The translations under genes were made by a program, and so were the position numbers. Below, one piece after another: positions 36,871-50,667 of a stretch of DNA of 64,000 nt (position 1 is its first letter; each line of letters begins with the position of its first letter). Source of the stretch: Hofstenia miamia (Eukaryota; Xenacoelomorpha; Acoela); the NCBI GenBank assembly GCA_004352715.1, contig SCFE01000117.1:1227009-1291008 (forward strand), in the 5' to 3' direction. The notes under the pieces are model-generated. The model searched no databases. It had not been told where the DNA came from and saw only the letters and a program-made list of their open reading frames with translations.

Positions 36871-37109
36871 CAGGGGCGTACGCAGGATTTTCTTACGGGG
36901 GGGACATCATCGTCATTACCTAATGCGGTGCGAAGCCCGCGAAAATTTTTGAAAATATTGAGAAAATAGACCCTAAAAAATGCATTTCACGATACTAGAT
37001 TTTAAATTTTTCAATTTTTTACAAAATTTTTTTTGATTTATCCAGTCAAAATCAAATTTGGAAACCTGACGAGGGGCATTCCACTATGTCCCCCCTGCGT
37101 ACGCCACTG
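36871..37109. mobile_element. 239-bp hAT-type MITE
   Basis: Starts CAGGGGCGTACGCAGGATTT and ends CCCCCCTGCGTACGCCACTG, giving inverted CAG(G/T)GGCGTACGCAGG ends. It is flanked by ATTATATA (36863-36870) and ATTATGTA (37110-37117), an 8-bp target duplication with one mismatch, which is the length made by hAT transposases. Non-coding; the inside is A/T-rich with G runs next to one end and C runs next to the other. Confidence 0.75.
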
Positions 37110-37326
37110 ATTATGTAAACCTTTTTCAAAAATAAAGATTTTTGTTTTTCACTGTTTACCTCTAGTAAATATGAATATTTTGGTGTTTATTTTTGAGAAA
37201 CTACATTAATGGAAGCAGATCATACGTCGGATGCATACTTGTGTTTTAGGAATCTTGCGGAAAAGATGCATTTTTCAGCAAAGTTGTTTTTTTACAACAT
37301 TTACAGCAAATTTGGTAACAAAAATA

Positions 37327-38889
37327 CAGTACTGAAAATATGTATTCGACCACCTTGCTATTTTGAATATTGAACATTTTTTGGATAGAGTATGCCTAAG
37401 TGTTACTTTGATTGAGAAAGGAAAATCTGTATGTTTAATACCATAAAATATGTAGAATAACAATTGGCTATTTATTTTTAATCAAAACTTGTATTGGAAA
37501 AATGTATTTGGCCACCTGAAAAAATTTTAACAAATGAACAAATCCGAAAAAAGTAAATTCAAAATAGGATACATAAATTAATAATTGATGCAATAGAAGC
37601 ACTTAGCAACAAAATTGTCTCTTCTAATATTCCGTAGGGTGTCCCTTTGAGCGAATTCAAGGCGATCAGGGTTTGAAGCAAAAAATCATTAAAGCTGCTG
37701 GGAATTGTATTAAATTTTTTCTTTATTGCGCTCCACAGCTCGTCTTCAGTGTGAAGAGTATGCTGTCCAATTCGATATTTGACCTCTTTCCACAAATTTT
37801 CGATAAAGTTCAGATCTGGAGATTGGAAAGGCCAGTCAGCAAGGATAACAACCCCATTATTATGGAGGAAATCTTACATTTCTTTTGAGGTATGACATGG
37901 AGCACCATCCTGCCAAAATATTGATCACTTGTAAGGAGTGGCAAGAGTTCATTTTCTAGAATCTGAGCATATTTTGAGCTTAGGAGATTACCAGTGATGT
38001 GAACAATCTTGTGAAAGCCACACTTCCATATTGCACCCCACACTTACAGACTTCTCACCATACTTCATGGTCCCCCGATTAAGTTGAGGCAAGAATCTGA
38101 ACTTCTGCCCAGTTGGTCTCTTTATCAACATTCTTTTCGATGAGTATAGCTCAAATCTTGACTCTTCTGAAAATATAACATTAGACCAATGATCAGATGA
38201 ATTATCTCTCATTAAATTGGCACACCTCACCCGGCGTAATCTTTGCTTTGAAGTTAAGAATGGCTTTCTGGGTGCCACGAAAGTCCCAATTGAGTACTTC
38301 TCTTATTCAGCATGTTTCGCACAGTTCTTGCTGTCACAAGGTGACCATCAGCACATGAGCTGATTGGGAGGTTTTGTAGGTCTTCTTTGGTCTTCAGACT
38401 TTGGCTTGGGGGCAATGATGTTTTCAGAAGTGAAATGTCTGATTATATCCCCGACAATACTTCGAGATTGCTCTAAAAGTCGGGCTATATTACGTTGACT
38501 CATTCCTTCCATATGTTTGGAGATAATCAACTCGCAGATGGCAAGAGGTACGTAACCAGGCATCATATATAGTGAAGAAAGAGTGTTATTAAATATTTTC
38601 AATATAAATAGACTGAAAAAAAGCTCAACTGATGAAATTCATTACAGATTCTCTGATTTGGTCTGAAGTGGCCGAATACATTTTCCAAGAAAAGATTAGC
38701 TAACTACAAGCATTGTAGTATTTCTCCTTGAGATTTAAAATAAACAGTGATAATTATGTCTCAACATTGATGAATTCCTCTTTCTGCGACCACAAATCTA
38801 ATTAAAAAATAACTATGACACTCTTGGCGTCCATTTCTTAGAAATATTTATGACAAATCATGGTTGCCCGAATTCTTTTTCCAGTACTG
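37327..38889 (-). mobile_element. Tc1-like transposon relic with IR/DR ends
   Basis: Both ends are CAGTACTG flanked by TA (TA at 37325-37326 and 38890-38891). The outer arms read CAGTACTGAAAATATGTATT and, inverted, CAGTACTGGAAAAAGAATTC. A second related inverted pair lies inside, near 37493-37520 (TTGGAAAAATGTATTTGGCC) and 38668-38690. This gives two repeats per arm, as in the IR/DR subgroup that includes Sleeping Beauty. The minus-strand transposase between them is fragmented. Length 1,563 bp is normal for the class. Confidence 0.8.
37559..38602 (-). pseudogene. Tc1-like transposase, frameshifted
   Basis: Pieces in order on the minus strand: helix-turn-helix region (GMSQRNIARLLEQSRSIVGD, 38602-38348); the first DDE strand with NVIFSEESRFEL, where the usual Asp (FSDES) reads Glu (38278-37988); KCGFHKIVHITGNLLSSKYA, then loss of frame before the QDGAPCHTS-like segment (around 37,900); and a final piece with the LWKEVKYRIGQH tail (37795-37559). 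At least two frame breaks, plus a substitution at the first catalytic position, make it inactive. Confidence 0.8.
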
Positions 38890-38891
38890 TA

Positions 38892-40940
38892 CAACAATTA
38901 CACTTGTATTCGGCTGATTTGTTACTAGAATTAGATATTTTTGAAAAACCGTAGGTGCCGGACCGTGCTTCCAAAAACCAGGCACGATTGCAGCTCTGAT
39001 ACGGGCTTTGGATACAAAATTTTAAAGTATCTACAAGGCGCTGGATACCAAAAAATATATACGGGCGCAAGATACTATGGCGGGGAGCTGGATATGGGTC
39101 AAAACTTTTTTTTGGAAAAACTTAAAACTCATACATAAGAAATTAGACCCCTTTTTTCAATGCACAATGTGAAAATTTTTTGATAAAATGAATTATCCTG
39201 GATTTCCATAAAAAAGCGCTGTATACTATAGAAAATTGGAAAGTGTGGGTGGTGGATACAAGTCCCATAGTACCTAGAGCCGGTATATATATCAACAGTT
39301 GTGAACTAAAAAACATTTTACAAAATAAAAAAGCAATATATATTTTACAATAACGTAATAAAAATTTGAACAAAATAACTCCAAATCAGGATAAAAGAAG
39401 CAAAAGAAACGTTGTTTTGTATGTTAGAATGGGACGCTTAGACGTTCAATAGGGCAAAATAAGCAATGAGAACAAATAAAAAAATAGTAAAAAAGGAAAG
39501 AATCGCACATTTTATACATTGTTAAGGTTATGAAATAATACCTATATAGTAACAGCTATATGTATGTAGCATTTTATGTGTATGTTTTATTCCCTTATGC
39601 AGAATTTTAGCACAGGATACTAAAAACATTGTCTACCGCACTCAATTTCAAAGTAAGATGGTGAAGGTTTCCTTGAAAACGTGAACAAAGTACTGCAAAA
39701 CAGTGCTAAGTGACACACTATTAAACAGGCAAAATATATTTGAAAGAAAAAAACATAAAATGTGTAACATGAAGTTCAAAAAGTTCAGGAAAATATACCT
39801 GAAGTAAAGTGATGTGACATAAATGAAAAATTTAAATTGGTTGTGTTAGCGAAGAAGTTATAAAAAAAGCTTGATAGGGTATGAAGCTGGTGGTGGTGGT
39901 AATGCCTAAAAATGAAAATCATACTTTTATTATTTTTCTATTTATACACAAATTATTCTAAAAAGCTCGTATTTTTCTTGCTATCTTCATCGATAAATTC
40001 CCTTCAGAAAACCACGTCAGGATAACATCGAAACAACCTTCACAAAGTGTTGTTTATCACCAACCTGCAAAATATTAGTGTTGTTGCGTTGTTGAGTCTT
40101 GGAATAGGTTTTTAAAATTTTTAGTATTGCAGTCAATTTGCTGAGATGTCAAGCATCACTTATGACGTAAAAGCAACAGACTATCGAATTTTTTGTTCTC
40201 TTGGCTTTCAGCCATATGTAAGTTATGGTCCTGCCAAGTTTCCTTGCTTGATGATCAATAGGATTAATTTTTCGAGGGGAAGTTGCTGTTGGACCACCCC
40301 TAGGTTTTAAAAGTGAAAAAATCGTCCAGGCGAGAAGCTAAAGTGGGAAACACATAAACACACACTATAATTAGTATATTGAATAAACGAAGACCGACGA
40401 AAAGTTCTCAGTGCAAAATCAAATTAAAAATGTATAGTTCATTTATGTTTAAGAAAAAATTCCAAACAACATTTTTAAACTCTATTAGTTTGAGAGGATG
40501 AGCTAAAAGTTGCGATTTTAATGTTGTTTTCATAAATCTAGTGTGAGACAATTTGAAAATTGAAGTTTGAATGAACATATATTTTGCAGTATATAACTGG
40601 GTTTGAATTTAGTAATAAATATGTTCGGGTGTGGCCATTACTACAATGAGGATAGAGCGCACTTCAAAATACCGAAAATGAATTTTTTTGCTGCCATCAA
40701 ACAATTTTTTCAACATTATATTTATAATTTATGTTTTGAAAATAAGTATTTAAAATACACAATGTGGAATTGAAGTAAGCTTACTCGTACCCGCTCACAC
40801 CCTATAATAACTGTCCGCACTCGATAGCAAGGTTGGAAAAAACTGTTTTTTATTAATAAGAAACGCTTTAAACTTTTTTTCTATTAAAAACAGTGTTTTA
40901 AAACGCCTAAGCAATTAATAAGAAAAAACGACTTCACATG
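38892..40940. other. Intron 2 segment, nothing recognised
   Basis: No gene or delimited repeat. 38950-39090 has several GGATAC/GGGC words and short GC-rich pieces that may be repeat debris. Confidence 0.3.
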
Positions 40941-40944
40941 AAAA

Positions 40945-42199
40945 TAATAATAATACAAAAGCATTTATATAGCGCCTTAATCCCGAAATGTTCCAAGTTC
41001 AAAAGCGCTAATTGTAAAAAGACTAACTGAAGGCGATTTCAAAGTAATGTGACTTCAGTGCTTTCTTGAAAGCCATCAGATTAGAACACGTCCGTAAGGC
41101 AAATGGTAGGTGGAGCCATTGAAAATGAATGAGCGCCAGCAGAAGCCAAGTTAACCTTTCGAGCACGCAGAGTCCATAGGTATGACGAATGACTAGCTGT
41201 GGTGTTTGGATTAAGCAACTCGCTTATATATGAGGATGCACATCCATTTAGAGATTTCCACGTTAAAAGGGCAATTTTGTAGTCAAGTTGATATCTCACG
41301 GGCAACCAATGGCGTTATTTTAAGGTTTGGGTAATGCGAGATGATCGGCTTAACATCAATACTACTCTAGCACAGTTGTTTTGAACCTTTTGAAGTCCTT
41401 CGAGGAGAGAACAAATAAGGGAATTTACAAGAGTTTCAGCTGTTTCTAAACTGAGAAGTCGTCTGATGTGACGTATGTTCCGGAGATGGTAATTGCACGA
41501 AGTAACAATACCATGAACAAGCTTTATTTTTTCATGACTGGTTGAACAAAGGTAAATTTTTTGAGTTTTTCATGCCAAACGCTGTTTCACAGCTCAGTCT
41601 GAGTATTTCCCATAAGCCTTAGCCCCTTTCTGTGGAAGNGATTAGAACACGTCCGTAAGGCAAATGGTAGGTGGAGCCATTGAAAATGAATGAGCGCCAG
41701 CAGAAGCCAAGTTAACCTTTCGAGCACGCAGAGTCCATAGGTATGACGAATGACTAGCTGTGGTGTTTGGATTAAGCAACTCGCTTATATATGAGGATGC
41801 ACATCCATTTAGAGATTTCCACGTTAAAAGGGCAATTTTGTAGTCAAGTTGATATCTCACGGGCAACCAATGGCGTTATTTTAAGGTTTGGGTAATGCGA
41901 GATGATCGGCTTAACATCAATACTACTCTAGCACAGTTGTTTTGAACCTTTTGAAGTCCTTCGAGGAGAGAACAAATAAGGGAATTTACAAGAGTTTCAG
42001 CTGTTTCTAAACTGAGAAGTCGTCTGATGTGACGTATGTTCCGGAGATGGTAATTGCACGAAGTAACAATACCATGAACAAGCTTTATTTTTTCATGACT
42101 GGTTGAACAAAGGTAAATTTTTTGAGTTTTTCATGCCAAACGCTGTTTCACAGCTCAGTCTGAGTATTTCCCATAAGCCTTAGCCCCTTTCTGTGGAAG
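40945..42199 (-). mobile_element. CR1/L2-like LINE 3' end, with an artificially doubled segment
   Basis: The minus strand encodes the C-terminal tail of a LINE reverse transcriptase: NYHLRNIRHIRRLLS, then TLVNSLICSLLEGLQKVQNN, then RHWLPVRYQLDYKIALLTWK, then SLNGCASSYISELL. Next comes LMAFKKALKSHYF in another frame, and an ATT-rich 3' terminus near 40940. The LxxLQ(K/R)VQN...HWLPVxxRxxYKxxLLxxKxL order is typical of CR1/L2/Rex1-type elements. A stop just before RHWLP and the frame change show decay; the catalytic part is absent. A 560-bp part is present twice around the N at 41639. Confidence 0.75.
41079..42199. repeat. 560-bp direct duplication around a single N (probable assembly artefact)
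   Basis: 41079-41638 and 41640-42199 read the same throughout as far as I can compare by eye, separated only by the N at 41639. A duplication this exact, in a decayed LINE where the copies should differ, points to two overlapping contig ends placed side by side. Confidence 0.85.
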
Positions 42200-45100
42200 C
42201 AGAGCTTGGCACAAGCAACATCAACGTGGCTGATAACTTTGCCAAGCTCCGGTGGCAGCTTCCCTATTATGGCTTTAGCTTTCACGAAAATCTTGCGCTG
42301 GCAATTGGGTGCACGTTGGAATTATACATTACATTACAAAATACAATATCTACAGGAAAATTCAACGTCTACAATTTTACGCCCGATGTGATAATAGAAA
42401 ACACTTTTAATTTGCCAACCCTGCTGGATAGCATCAAGTAGCGCCCATATCCGCGCATCACTAACGCTCATACTAATTACTAATATCGGGTGGGTACAGA
42501 TTTAAGTAGTGTTAGCAAAATTAGCTTACCCGCACGGCACTAGTTCAGAGTAATCAATACATTAGATTAGTTGTTGTATTCGGGCAGGCCTCTTACGGGT
42601 ACGGATGGTGGGTATGGGTAAGGCAATCCCGTGCAAGATCGCCAAAAGCAAAGTTGAATCTACAATTACATCATTTATTATTTAGCTTCAATTGCCATTA
42701 TTTGCACTTGGTCTTTTGACTTAGTTCCACTCAATAATAGTTTTAAAATGGAAGAAGAATTTCTAGAAAAGAATGCTTCTGTCCTATTTACTCGTGTCGC
42801 CTTAATAATGCTCTACAGTGCCTGCTTGTGAGAGGCCAACACTATTTTAAATTTCAAAGCAAGAATGTGAATTAAGAAAAGTATAGCCATAGAATGACTA
42901 CAAAAAGAATAAAACTGCCAAATTTTACACCGCATGGATTTATCCAATCCATTTCAACATTGGCACATCAAAAGGGCATATATCTAAGATAGTAGAACAT
43001 GTAGCCGCCAGAATGATGATTTAACAAAACTTATTAATAAACTACGGAAATAGTAGGAAGAATTTCTTTGAGAAAAATAGTTGAAAGAAAATTTTATCAT
43101 TAGTATTGTTAAATAGTAAAAGACTCTAGATTTTCATTGTATTTCATTTCCTTCCATTGCATATAAGGTGAGCTTGATTTATTATTCAAAATAAGCCTGT
43201 TCCACCTACAAATTGTATCGAGTTACAAATTAAATATCTGAAACTTAACCGAGAAATTTCTATATTATCTTGAGATTCTAATCTGAAGTCAAAGCTGTGA
43301 TTACGCAACGAGATATGTCGTGAAAATATTTCGAAATGAATGTTTAAGTGTAAACTCAATACGCTATTATGGATAAAATTAAAAATTCAACCCATTTCCA
43401 AAAAACTTAGGGTATTAATAGCTAAAACAACCTCATGTTGAATCAATGGCTCTTAAATAAAAGTTCAAAAGAATGCACACAAAGTTCAAAGTTTGTGTAT
43501 ATTTACAAAATAGAGGATTTTCTAAAACTCAAAATAATATTTCCAACACACTCATCGCGAGCAATAAAAATTTACTAGACATTTCCGACTTTGCAAGGAT
43601 TAAAAATTTACAACTTTTAAAAATTTTATTTTTTTCAGAGTTAAATAAGGTTTGGTGATAACATGACCACAGCATAAAAATATAAATAAAACAGTAAAAT
43701 GCATCACACTTAACAAAAATAATACCACATAACTAGTTAGAAAAGCTAAATTTACTAACTATATTGTAGAGCGTGAGTGCGCCAATCTAAATGTTTGGTG
43801 AGACCGAGAACACCCGTCAATAGAGTTGTGCACAAATGACTTTTTTTGAAAACAACAGCATCGTACGTATTCCATTCGCAACAGCAATTACAATAGTTAA
43901 AAAGCCCAATTGAAATAAACACACTAGAAACAGCTTTTTCCACATTTTCAAACAATTTTGTAGAAGCCTATTATGCCCTTTAAAAATCATCCCTACATCT
44001 ACTGTTCAATGCGCTCGAAATTAGTATAGAATGTTTGCACCAAAGTGTATTGCTGTGGCTAAAAACACTGAAAAATTCTCTTCTTCATATGCAACTCAAA
44101 TGTCTATAAAGTTTTTATAATATCTGCCATTTGGGCAATAAACTCAATTTTTGATGTTTGGTAACTTTCATGGGTAAATAGAGACATAGGTGAATGTCCA
44201 TGCAGGACTTGAGGTAAATAAAAAAGTTAAAGAAGCTCTTGAATGGATAAAAAAATTAACGTCATACAATGTCCAATTTCATAGCATATACATATTTATT
44301 AAATAGAAACATCTGAAAACGATTCTGTTATAATTAACCAAATGGTCTCATATTCCATTAATTTGAATTGAATCTTCATTTTTAGAAACTAACAAACATC
44401 AACAATCCACAAAATAAATAAGGCAGCTGATAAGAGAAAATTAAAGTGATTCTTTACAATATCTAACCAGAATTTTTCACAACTATTTTGAAAAACCTTT
44501 ACATGCACTCCAATGTATTGCTCATAAAATTCATTTACTTAATAATGAATTTTGTTAAATGTTCCCATAAAAAATGTAAATAAATTCTATTCAAAAGAAT
44601 GGGAATTTTATATTTCAGAAAAGCAGGGCTAGAAAAATACGTGTGTAGAGAACTTGAGATATTTCAAAATCTGCATAAAGCGCATTGCCAATGCATTGAT
44701 TTTTTCGCAAAGATTATTTCGAAAAGAAAGTTTAAAAACAATGCTTTCTTGATCCACCTTATTTGAATGCAAAATAAAAGCAGAAACTCAGCTTCTATTA
44801 AGTAAATAGAAAAATGTGTTTAAAAACGGACGGAATGTCCGTTGTATACTAAACTCCAGGACCAATTAATAAGTAGGTCACTTACAATAACTGATTCAAA
44901 TAATTCACAAAACAGCGTATTTTCAAAACAATAGGGCAGGAGCTGTTGAGCCCCACGAATTAATTTTTGCGTCGACAGATATTAAGTTTCTACGAAAATC
45001 TTAGAATGTTTTTATCAATTCAGTGATCTTGCGCATTGATTTTATAAACAAATGTAAGTGGGCATGTGAAATGCTTCAGCATTAGATTATAATACAAAGA

Positions 45101-48100
45101 CTCATATAAAAATCATTAATGCGATACCTAAATACAGACACTGCAATAAATATTGTGGGATAGAAATGCCTCTCATTTAATTATAATGCTGAAAACAATT
45201 AGAAAACATTTTCAACCATGATTAAACACAGGAATAAAATTGCAAAAATATGTGACATTATATAAGACATCACTAAAAGGAAGACTTGAATTATATACCT
45301 AAATCTAGTAGTCATTACATTACGATGTGCACTTAAGAAAACTGAGACCAATGTAATTTGGTAACGTTTATACTGTTGTCAGCTCAGACAAGAAAAAATC
45401 CATAAACAATAATGAATAAAAGTAACTGGAGGTACATTGTAATATGAAAGCAAATTGAAATGGCAGTTCCTATGCAAATTCGAAAGCATACAATAATGAT
45501 TGTTAAATATACAGCCTTGCAAACGTATACATGCGAGACCAATGTTTACTGACAAGTGTGCACTCAACGGCCTTGCATTTCTTTGACTAAATTGATCACA
45601 CAGCGTCCTTAAAACTAAATTAGTCTGTAACTATTAATTATATATTACAGCGATTTTGTGCTGAGAAAAAGGATAAAACGGTTGTCCTTGCATACCTATG
45701 TTCCTTTACGCTTGCATGGTTATATATATGTGAGTGCAATAAGAGTCACTAACTGATAGTGAGGATATGGTTAGGCCTCTGGTTACGGTCTGTGTAAGGT
45801 TATTGAGCGTGATCTGGCAGTTTTGTGATTTTCAAACAAAGTTTTCTGATTTAAGTGATGGTTCATGGCCCTCTACACCTGCTTACCGTGGCGGCTTCTT
45901 ATTTAGCGGACAAAGGCATCAAAATGAATAGTTAACACTACAGCGAAGTGTGTACCACTTTCCAACAGGACAAGGCATCTTCTCGTAGGGCGATACCGGA
46001 TTCCGTGAAAACACATTGCAAAGCTAGTTCCACAAGGAAGTAGCAACCTCTGGAAATCTTAAGTGATTCTTGCTTTTATTCCAAGTGTGAATAGAGACAG
46101 ACTGTAAATATATTTAGGAGGAGATCGCTAAACTTATTACTGAATGTATTCCATTGAACAAATGCATTCATTTGTAAACCCATGAAACAGAATATTTCCA
46201 AATCCATAAACACATTTATATTCAAGTCAGTATGTTATGAGCATTAATTTTTGTTTTATGCAAGCAATATTTTTTACAAAATGAAATGCATTAAATGTCA
46301 TTTCTTCAATTCTAAATAACTGACACATTGACAAGTGTTTGAGTCGCTGTACGCATTTAATTCCTATTTTCTAAAGGAATATACACATACATATCTTGAG
46401 ATGTAATACATTAAAATAAGGACTCTTATACAACGTTCTGCATCAAAGAGAAAAACATCTATAGTAAGGAATCGGGGACAAAATCAAGTGATACCATTGC
46501 TTCCCTTGTTGAAGAGTTTGAGCTTAACCTAGACAACACTAATTCCATTTGATGATTTTAAATGATTTTCAGTGATGGGTTTACCCAACACATAAACCCA
46601 TTACAATAAAAATTTATGACAGTTGATATAACTATTAAATTATATCAGTACTTCTGCAGATATTATAAAAATTAATGAATATTTTTTGCAATAACATCTG
46701 ACGAGATTTCTGAGAAGAATAAGTTGGTTGCACTAGCAATTATCATTTTTTAAAATAACTAACCTTAGTCAAAAGAGTGTACACTCATTTGAACTTTGCA
46801 AGAATTAAGTTGTGCAATACCGCATTATTGTTACATAACAATAATGGCACTATTGCGAAGGCAAGCATGCAACAAGAAATGGTGAAGAGAGGATTTCATT
46901 ATTATATTTTTAAAATTTTAGTTTTAAAGCTTGAAGCTTTATTGTTGAGTGCAGAATTATGTTGGTTTACTTTATGTTTCAAAAACAAGAGAAAATTAAG
47001 TTTTTGAAGGAGAAAAGTAGAAACATTTTGCTTTCAAAAAGTTGGCTAAAACAATTATCAAAACATTATAAAATCAAACAAATATTAGAACATAACTAGG
47101 GAATAATTGTATAAATTCAATACAAATTCAAGTAAATCAGTAGGTATGAGAAAAAGGAGAACCTCGTCAATTAGGAGAAAGTGTGAGATCTATTTTCTCC
47201 TTTTGACTTTCAATGTTTCGTTTCGCATAATTAGCTTTGAAAGAAAGTAGCGGTATACTTTTATGTGGGTCTCCAACTGCACAATCTATAAAATTGCTAA
47301 TTATTAAAATTAATTGCCGTAAACGCCCTAAAAATCTACCAAGTGTAGCAAATAACCAATTAATTTCCACTTTCTAAAAACATGGCGTCTCCGTACGATT
47401 GTCACGTTGAAGCGATCCCTCTTTCTAGTTTCCAAAGATTTTATCAACACAATTCACTATTGAACATATTAGACTATTTAATGGATTGAAAGACAAAACT
47501 AATCTTAGAGAAAGAGAAAATGTTATTCTAACAATTAAAATTTCCAATATATTCAACGTACAAATTTCCTACTGTGTGACTTCTGCGTGTATGTGTGCAG
47601 ACAATTTAAGAGGTTGCAATGTGCACAAAGAAACTACTAGGTGAAGAATATTAGAATGCAAACCTATAATCTAATTCAGCTGGTCACGATCTTTTTTATA
47701 TTGTTGTTGTATCCCGCATCGGTTAGTAGCCCCTCTCACATGAAACTTTTCAGGTCATGCGCCGTGCGTCCATCTCAACAATGACTCAAATTTTAGCAGA
47801 TGGTAACCACTGGATTATCCATTTTGTAGTAAAACGTAGTAATCGAAAAATTTGTTATAACACCGATTATGCACACATTTCATTTTATTAATCGCCATTC
47901 CTTAAACAAAAGACAAAATTTTACGTTTTCTAAAATAATGCTCGAAGAAAGTCCGAGTCCCGCTCATAATATGTCGTCAAATTAAAATAAATGTTACGTA
48001 TTCTCCCTTGAGTTATGACAGCTTAGTCAAACTTTTGGGATTCTAAAATGATTATGAGACCCATTCCCTCTCTCTTTAAAAATTTTACAACCTCAGTATC

Positions 48101-49928
48101 ATGACCATTTTAATTCAAATAATCACCTCTATAACATCCATTGACATATTTGCAGCAGAAAAATCTATAGTGATAATTCAAATCAAAATACAACCAAATG
48201 ATAGTTTAAAAATATAGATAACACAGATTGATAAAGGTTAACACCCCCTCTTAATCACTTTTCTCACAATAGTTAAGTTTCAATATAAATGATGGTATCA
48301 ATATTTATACAAATGAGTTAATTGGGGATTTACTTATGCATAAAACATAGATGCGAGGATTTAAAGAACCTACAGAAAGCCTTCGATCAAAAGCTCATGA
48401 AGTTTATTTGCAATGAGAATACATGAGCAGCTGTTTTTCTATATTTATTATCCAACGGAAAATAGATGCTTTCCATGCCTATACAAAACATTGTAGTACA
48501 AGTGAAGGCAAAATTAATGTTTTCCCGACTAATATGGAGATCTTTTACTCAAAAACACCTAAGCACAGTTTTTTTGTGGAATGATTTAGAAAGTTAATAC
48601 GAATAACGCTTAATCGTGGAGCGGAAATGGACTATTTAAAGCCTTGAATTTTGAGTGTGCATTTGAGCTTTTTTCAAACAGCGCCATGAGTTAAATCCTA
48701 CGATTATCAATCAAACATGCGATTCAGATAGCAAAACAATTCTACTAGCTTTAAGTAGAGATTTTTTAAGAACCAAAATCTCCAAAATGGCATGAGTTCC
48801 AATGTACAAAGAATAAACATTGGTTATTAACAAATGATTTATAAGAATTTTCGCATTTAATTATGAAATTCCTTTTTTATCAATGTCAGATTATCAATAG
48901 AAAAACGATGAAAGCTTGTGACACTAAATTGAAAATCAGGGATTTCAATGCAACGTCAATATTGACATTTAGAAAAAATTAGAAAAAAAAATGATCCGCT
49001 CATTTATATTGGAAAATCCTTCCTTACGTTTCACAATGTTTTAGAAAATACAACTATGATAGTAAAGGAAAGTAAAAAACAACAGTAACTTAGAGTACAC
49101 ATCTTACATAAAATTTAAGAAAATATTAATAAACTTAAAGTATGTTTATTAAGAAAAAATATCTAAACCATCACATACCTGTGGAATTTAATTAAGATTT
49201 TAAGCCGCATATTCGAGTGGGGTACTTGAAATTCTTTTAATATGTCTCAAAACAAAATATTCATTTAGCAAATGGAAATAATTAGGTTTAATAAATGTAA
49301 AACATTGATGAGAGGTCAAGCGGACACTGTTAGAAAAATCACCCACAAATAATTAATGACAACTTTGTAACACTCAATATTTTAACTTTTCTACCAAGAA
49401 GCATGATCTGCTACAAATACAAGGAAGAGTGAGGTAGAAATAACCTAGTCGGAGAACATGTACATGGTTTCATTTGAATTTTAGTTCGTTGAAGAAGTTA
49501 CATTGGTAATATTTTCAAAATTCAGTGTTTTCAACACTGTATAGATGAAAAACTGAACAAAATTCACTTGGGACATTTTGTTTTAAATGTATAATTAAGA
49601 ACAGGAAGCTACCATCAGAAAAGACAACAGAATTGAGTCGGCCAGCCAAGTGCAGTTTTTTTGACAAAGGTGGGCCGTTATGTGTAACTGTACACAGGAT
49701 CAAAAGAAACAAATGTATCCTCCACGAGAATTAAGACAGTGGAAATTAAAATTGAATCCTTATATTTTCCAAAAATTATTTACAAAAAATTAACCTGAGC
49801 ATGTGATGTTTTAAATGCCATATTTATATAAAAAAATTAAACTCATTTGATTAATCCATCACTCAAATGTGGGTTTTATTTAAGACATTTAGACATTTAA
49901 TTAATACTTGAACCAAATGCAGGTTAGC
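42200..49928. other. Intron 2 segment, no gene recognised
   Basis: AT-rich with no coding support. Slightly GC-richer pieces lie at 42480-42640 and 45700-46090 (possible repeat remnants) and 47160-47460. The latter holds CCAATTAATTTCC and a 35-codon open frame starting ATGGCGTCTCCGTACG at about 47382, which is too short to call. Confidence 0.3.
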
Positions 49929-49929
49929 A

Positions 49930-49982
49930 ATATATATATATATATATATATATATAGCAATATATATATATGTATATATATA
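49930..49982. repeat. Interrupted (AT)n microsatellite
   Basis: Two runs of AT dinucleotides separated by AGCAA, with one TG interruption in the second. Confidence 0.9.
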
Positions 49983-50321
49983 ACATAAAATATTTAGCAT
50001 CTCTGAAAAAATAAATGAACTTATAAAAGTTATTGTCATGTAGATGTACTCGATTAAAAAACATTTCTTGAATATCTCAGTTTTGCATACTGGTAAATTA
50101 TACAGTCTATTGGATCGTGTGATAAATAGTGGTCTTCTCTTCATGCAAAAATTGTTGTGTAAAGGATGAGTGGTTACTTCATAATACGTGATGTAAGTCA
50201 ATATCAGCTTTCCGACGCATATCATAAATATTGTATAATTGGTTTGTATAATTTTTAAAAATAATCTTAATATTATTTGGAAGAGTTTCATCACTGCCAA
50301 AAAATTATAAAACCAAACTTT

Positions 50322-50667
50322 TCAACGAGCCGAAAATTCCAGCCTCGGCTGGTTTAAATATTGAGTAAGTTTGGCTCGGGCCGACTCGGCTGGGCTCAGC
50401 TCTTCTCGCTATTTAGAACATTTCAATGAGGCTCGTTTTAGCTGGATATTTTTTAAAAATATTGCGCTCAAAGAATTTTCTACAGAGCTCTTCCTATTAG
50501 TTAAAAACATTTCCTAAATAAAATTATAAGAAAGGCATACTGAGTGAAAAAATAAGAAAAATCTGCATAATCAAATTAACAAGCAGAACTATAAATTTGA
50601 ATTGCTTAAAAAAGGCTCGTTGTATATCCAACACTATTCTCAAGCTCGGCTCGCCTCTGCTCGTTGA
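50322..50667. mobile_element. Putative MITE rich in GCTCGGCTCG words
   Basis: TCAACGAGC at 50322-50330 is inverted as GCTCGTTGA at 50659-50667. Inside, GGCTCG, CTCGGCT and GGCTCGTT recur near both ends while the centre is AT-rich. No clear target duplication; boundaries and class uncertain. Confidence 0.4.

Noticed and set aside
41079-42199. A genuine tandem gene duplication of the 74-codon LINE frame
   Set aside because: The copies look identical and are separated by one N inside a decayed LINE, so an assembly join is far more likely.
42193-42441. 82-codon plus-strand frame next to the duplicated LINE segment
   Set aside because: Starts inside the antisense of LINE sequence; no family features.
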